From NCBI GenBank assembly GCA_947476045.1, contig CANJNZ010000043.1, positions 1 through 37,940 of the forward strand: a stretch of 37,940 bases of DNA. Direction: 5' to 3'. How positions within the stretch are numbered: the stretch's first letter is position 1; each line of letters begins with the position of its first letter. Shown piece after piece: positions 35,511 to 37,940 of the stretch. Position numbers and translations under genes: made by a program. A model generated the notes under the pieces. It was not told the DNA's origin. It ran no database searches and saw only the letters and a program-made list of their open reading frames with translations. Source of the stretch: Chthoniobacteraceae bacterium (GTDB lineage: Bacteria; Verrucomicrobiota; Verrucomicrobiia; Chthoniobacterales; Chthoniobacteraceae).

Positions 35511-35638
35511 CGCCGCCCTGTAGCAGCGCACACGCTCCACGCCAAAAGATTTCCGTCGGGAACTTGGGCGCACGGCCTTGTCTTCACGTTTCTGTTGACC
35601 CCGCAACACCGCCCCGCTCTATTTCGCACTCAATCATT

Positions 35639-35715
35639 CGGGCTGTGGCTCAGCTTGGTAGAGCGCTTCGTTCGGGTCGAAGAGGCCGTGGGTTCGAATC
35701 CCACCAGCCCGACCA
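35639..35715 (+). tRNA. tRNA-Pro (anticodon CGG)
   Basis: The full cloverleaf can be drawn. The acceptor stem CGGGCTG pairs with CAGCCCG (35705-35711). The D arm is GCTC/GAGC. The anticodon stem CTTCG/CGAAG encloses TTCGGGT, giving anticodon CGG at 35673-35675. The T arm GTGGG/CCCAC encloses TTCGAAT. The discriminator A and CCA end are encoded (35712-35715). It reads CCG proline codons. Confidence 0.97.
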
Positions 35716-36057
35716 CTTTAAGCTACACCTTTCAGCGCTTTATTGAGGCGCAAGCTCTGCGAAGCATTAGGCCATACACAATCAGCTACAGTGCTGAACT
35801 CAAAAATCATTTGCTGGAGGAATCCATTGAAGGCAAAGAGATACCGACTCCTGCATCTCGCAGATATCTCTTTAAATTGCTGGCCAATCGCGGGGCTCTC
35901 CATTTGCGCTGCCGTTTAGTTGGGATAAACGGCCCCATTTTCTATCGACCATGATCCATCCTGCAATAAAAGACACATTTTACTCTGTGCTTCAATTGCG
36001 CATCTATAAGCCAAATTATAGACTAGCCCCTTCGGCAGGTGCGCCACCCACGCACCA
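35716..36057. other. 342-base gap between tRNA-Pro and the sensor gene
   Basis: No gene is recognised. Base composition is more AT-rich than the flanks. A + frame over about 35730-35951 gives somewhat protein-like sequence but has no plausible start and no recognised family, so it may be a relic. The gap ends with a small dyad near 36003 that may serve the sensor gene. No second copy of the tRNA 3' end was seen. Confidence 0.4.
36003..36022. promoter_or_regulatory. possible operator dyad upstream of the sensor gene
   Basis: TCTATAA, six bases, then TTATAGA form a perfect 7-base inverted repeat, 35 bases before the ATG at 36058. TATAAG/TTATAG within it also look like -10 elements, so a regulator binding here would overlap the promoter. 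Confidence 0.4.
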
Positions 36058-37806
36058 ATGAGTTCCGTTATAAAATGCCTCGTAATCGCGCTCGCCTATT
36101 TTATCACCGGGCGACTTGGCTTGATGCTGCCGGCGTTCGGTTCAAACATCACACTGGTATGGCTTCCTACGGGCATTGCGGTCGCAGCCATGCTGCGGTG
36201 CGGCTTTGGGTGCTGGCCGGGCGTTACGCTCGGTGCTTTGGCGGTGAATCTCGCCGTCGGCACGCATTGGCCGCAGGCGATGGGAGTCGCGCTTAGAAAT
36301 ACTTTAGCACCCATGCTCAGTGCGTGGATGTTGCAGCAGGTGGGTTTCCAGCCGAACTTCAAACGCCCCCGCGACATCCTCCTACTCGCCGCTGCTGCGA
36401 TTATAGGAATGCTGCTGTCCTCCGTCTTGGGAGCCACCATCCTCTACAGCGGCGGGAATGTGCCTAAAGATGTGCGCCTTCAAGCATGGCTCACGTGGTG
36501 GGGCGGCGATACATTGGGAGTTATCACTACGGCACCGCTACTTTTGACTTTCGGAATGGCGGAAATACGGATCAGCCTCCAAAGGCGACTGGAGTTCTTT
36601 GTGTGGCTTATCGCAACAGGACTGACGACATGGGCGGTATTTGTCTACAATCGCGGCGGCCCCGGGCAGGCTCTTGCGCTTGCGTTTACTCCACTGCCAT
36701 TAGTGGCGTGGGCTGCACTGCGTTTCGGTCCCGTCGGCACTTCCTTCGCGTTGATCTTCGTCTCATTCATCGCCGCTTATGGCACCGCGATGAAGGGCGG
36801 CCCATTTTATCGGGCGAATGCCATTCTGGAGATGGAATTATTATGGCTCTTCATGGCAGCCAGTTCAGTCCTTGGCTGGCTGGTCTCGTCGCTGAATTCG
36901 TCAAAAATACAGGTTGCGGGCATTCAACGGCTTTTAGAGCGGGCGCTTTCCGATGTATCACTCGGAGTGCTCATCGCCGGCATGGATCGGAAAATCACCT
37001 ACGCGAATCAGGGCTTCACGCGTCTCACAGGATACACGGAGAAAGAGTTACTCGGGAAAAGCTGCGCGATACTGCACGGTCCTGAGACAGATCGGGCAAC
37101 GGTGCAAAAATTGAAGTCGGCCATGCACGGTGACTTTTTTTTTGATGGTGAAATCCTAAACTATCGCAAGGACGGAACCACTTTCTGGAACGCATTGCTC
37201 ATTTCTCCAGTGCATGACGAAGACGGTAAAATGACCGGCTTTCTCGGCATCCAACGCGACGCTACCAAACGCAAACTGGCGGAAATCGCCCTGCGCGAAA
37301 GCCGCAGCCGACTGGATAGCATCCTCAACTCGATGGAAGACGTGGTGTGGTCTTCCTCGCCGGATGGACAGACCTTGAACTTCGTAAGTAACTCCGTGGA
37401 GGCTATGTATGGTTTGCCGGCGGCCGACTTCATGGCTAATCCCATGAAATGGCTTGCGATGATCCATCCCGATGATCGTGAAGCAACCGAACGCGCGTTT
37501 CACAACGTCGCTACAACCGGCGAAATAGACGTGGAATGTCGGATTGTGCGAGCAGACGGGGCTGTGCGCTGGGTTCACGATCGCGGCCGGCTCGTGACAG
37601 ACGAAAGCGGGAAACCGTTCCGCTTAGACGGGATAGTGACAGACATCACCGAGCGTAAAATAGCGGCCGAGACGCTGCGTGAGAGCGAGAATCGCTTTCG
37701 TAAACTCATTGAACACGCACCTGAAGCCATCCAGCTACTGGATGTTAAAACCGGGCGTTTTATCCAGTTGAATACAGCCTCGGAACGTTTGTTTAGAGCA
37801 TATTAA
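36058..37806 (+). pseudogene. MASE1-PAS sensor protein, truncated by an IS element
   Basis: The readable 582 residues begin with a MASE1 membrane-sensing domain at about 5-285, with some eight hydrophobic segments, starting IALAYFITGRLGLMLPAFG. A PAS domain follows at about 300-410 (LIAGMDRKITYANQGFTRLTGY). A second PAS_3-type domain lies at about 420-545 (SPDGQTLNFVSN, HPDDREATERAF, GIVTDITERK). A third PAS starts at about 555 (LIEHAPEAIQLLDVKTGRF) and stops after ERLF, in mid-domain, at a TAA supplied by the adjoining element. Such proteins normally end in a histidine kinase or GGDEF/EAL domain, now lost or beyond the window. It may still be made as a truncated product. The output is unknown. 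Confidence 0.8.
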
Positions 37807-37940
37807 AATAAACTGTAGCCGTTTTCTGGTGGGAGTGCTACAAGGAGGGATGAAAACGACATCCATGGATTTGCGGACCCGGATAGTGGCCACCTACGAC
37901 GAGGGCAGGAGCACGCGGGAGGAGGTGGCGCGGCGCTACC
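37801..37940 (+). mobile_element. left end of an IS630-type insertion sequence (runs off the window)
   Basis: The sensor frame breaks at about 37800 and a transposase start follows within 50 bases, so an element boundary lies near 37793-37806. IS630/Tc1 elements insert at TA, and a TA is present at 37801-37802. The terminal inverted repeat cannot be verified because the right end is outside the window. Confidence 0.7.
37850..37940 (+). CDS. IS630 family transposase, N-terminal fragment
   Basis: Thirty codons are visible before the window ends. They read MDLRTRIVATYDEGRSTREE from the second Met onward, then VARRY. This is the start of the helix-turn-helix DNA-binding domain of IS630-type transposases, in which D-L-R-x-R-[IV]-V and T-R-E-E-V-A are typical. 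An AAGGAGG sequence (37842-37848) lies only 1 base before the ATG at 37850, so the exact start is uncertain and the ATG at 37865 is an alternative. The catalytic DDE domain would lie beyond the window. Confidence 0.85.
   Translation, partial: MKTTSMDLRTRIVATYDEGRSTREEVARRY

Noticed and set aside
34614-35954. 446-codon plus-strand open frame antisense to rfbB and running across tRNA-Pro
   Set aside because: A real gene would not read through a tRNA and lie antisense to a conserved dehydratase. The composition is Arg/His-rich.

Overview
The window looks like a piece of a high-GC chromosome from a Verrucomicrobiota bacterium (inferred). The reasons are a Planctomycete/Verrucomicrobia-type cytochrome gene (PSCyt1/DUF1549/DUF1553) paired with a DUF1501 gene, very large secreted beta-repeat proteins with a shared N-terminal 'LE-x-RIAPA' motif, a 'WPRFLGP' PQQ-like propeller protein, a tiny secreted CC-motif protein and weak Shine-Dalgarno signals. 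Planctomycetota is the main alternative. No taxonomic marker such as 16S rRNA is present.

Layout. 1-7213: a small hypothetical gene, a TIGR03032/DUF4915 gene, then two secreted surface-type proteins. The first has a seven-blade FG-GAP propeller plus two tandem modules. The second is a beta-helix-like repeat protein whose upstream DNA carries the fossil 3' end of a second TIGR03032 gene. 7265-11661: a VOC protein, then a DUF1549/DUF1553 cytochrome and DUF1501 pair. 11845-18616: the two glutamate synthase subunits, gltB and gltD, split by an insert carrying a GxxExxY gene bounded by inverted CGCAGATTT-type repeats. 19046-26211: a 1244-residue secreted TPR protein, a proline-rich lipoprotein, zwf and an OpcA-like gene, all on + and tightly spaced. 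26208-26913: smpB and rpoZ on -, with an intrinsic terminator whose loop contains the rpoZ stop codon. 27042-30098: rhamnulokinase (-) divergent from a Gfo/Idh/MocA oxidoreductase (+) across a C-rich 400-base gap, followed by two terminator hairpins. 30238-33659: a 62-residue cysteine-rich secreted protein (-), a PQQ-like propeller (+), phosphofructokinase (-) and a TPR protein (+). 33640-35510: rfbD and rfbB (-), for dTDP-rhamnose synthesis. 35639-35715: tRNA-Pro(CGG). 36058-37806: a MASE1-PAS sensor cut off in its third PAS domain by an IS630-type element that runs off the window end.

How it fits together. Most genes are core metabolism: ammonia assimilation (gltBD), pentose-phosphate entry (zwf with opcA), glycolysis (pfk), rhamnose use (rhaB) and nucleotide-rhamnose synthesis (rfbBD). 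The accessory interest lies in the TIGR03032/surface-protein cassette and its duplicated remnant, the GxxExxY repeat insert inside the glt operon, the small CC-motif protein, and the IS-disrupted sensor. No CRISPR array, phage module or recognised defence island is visible.
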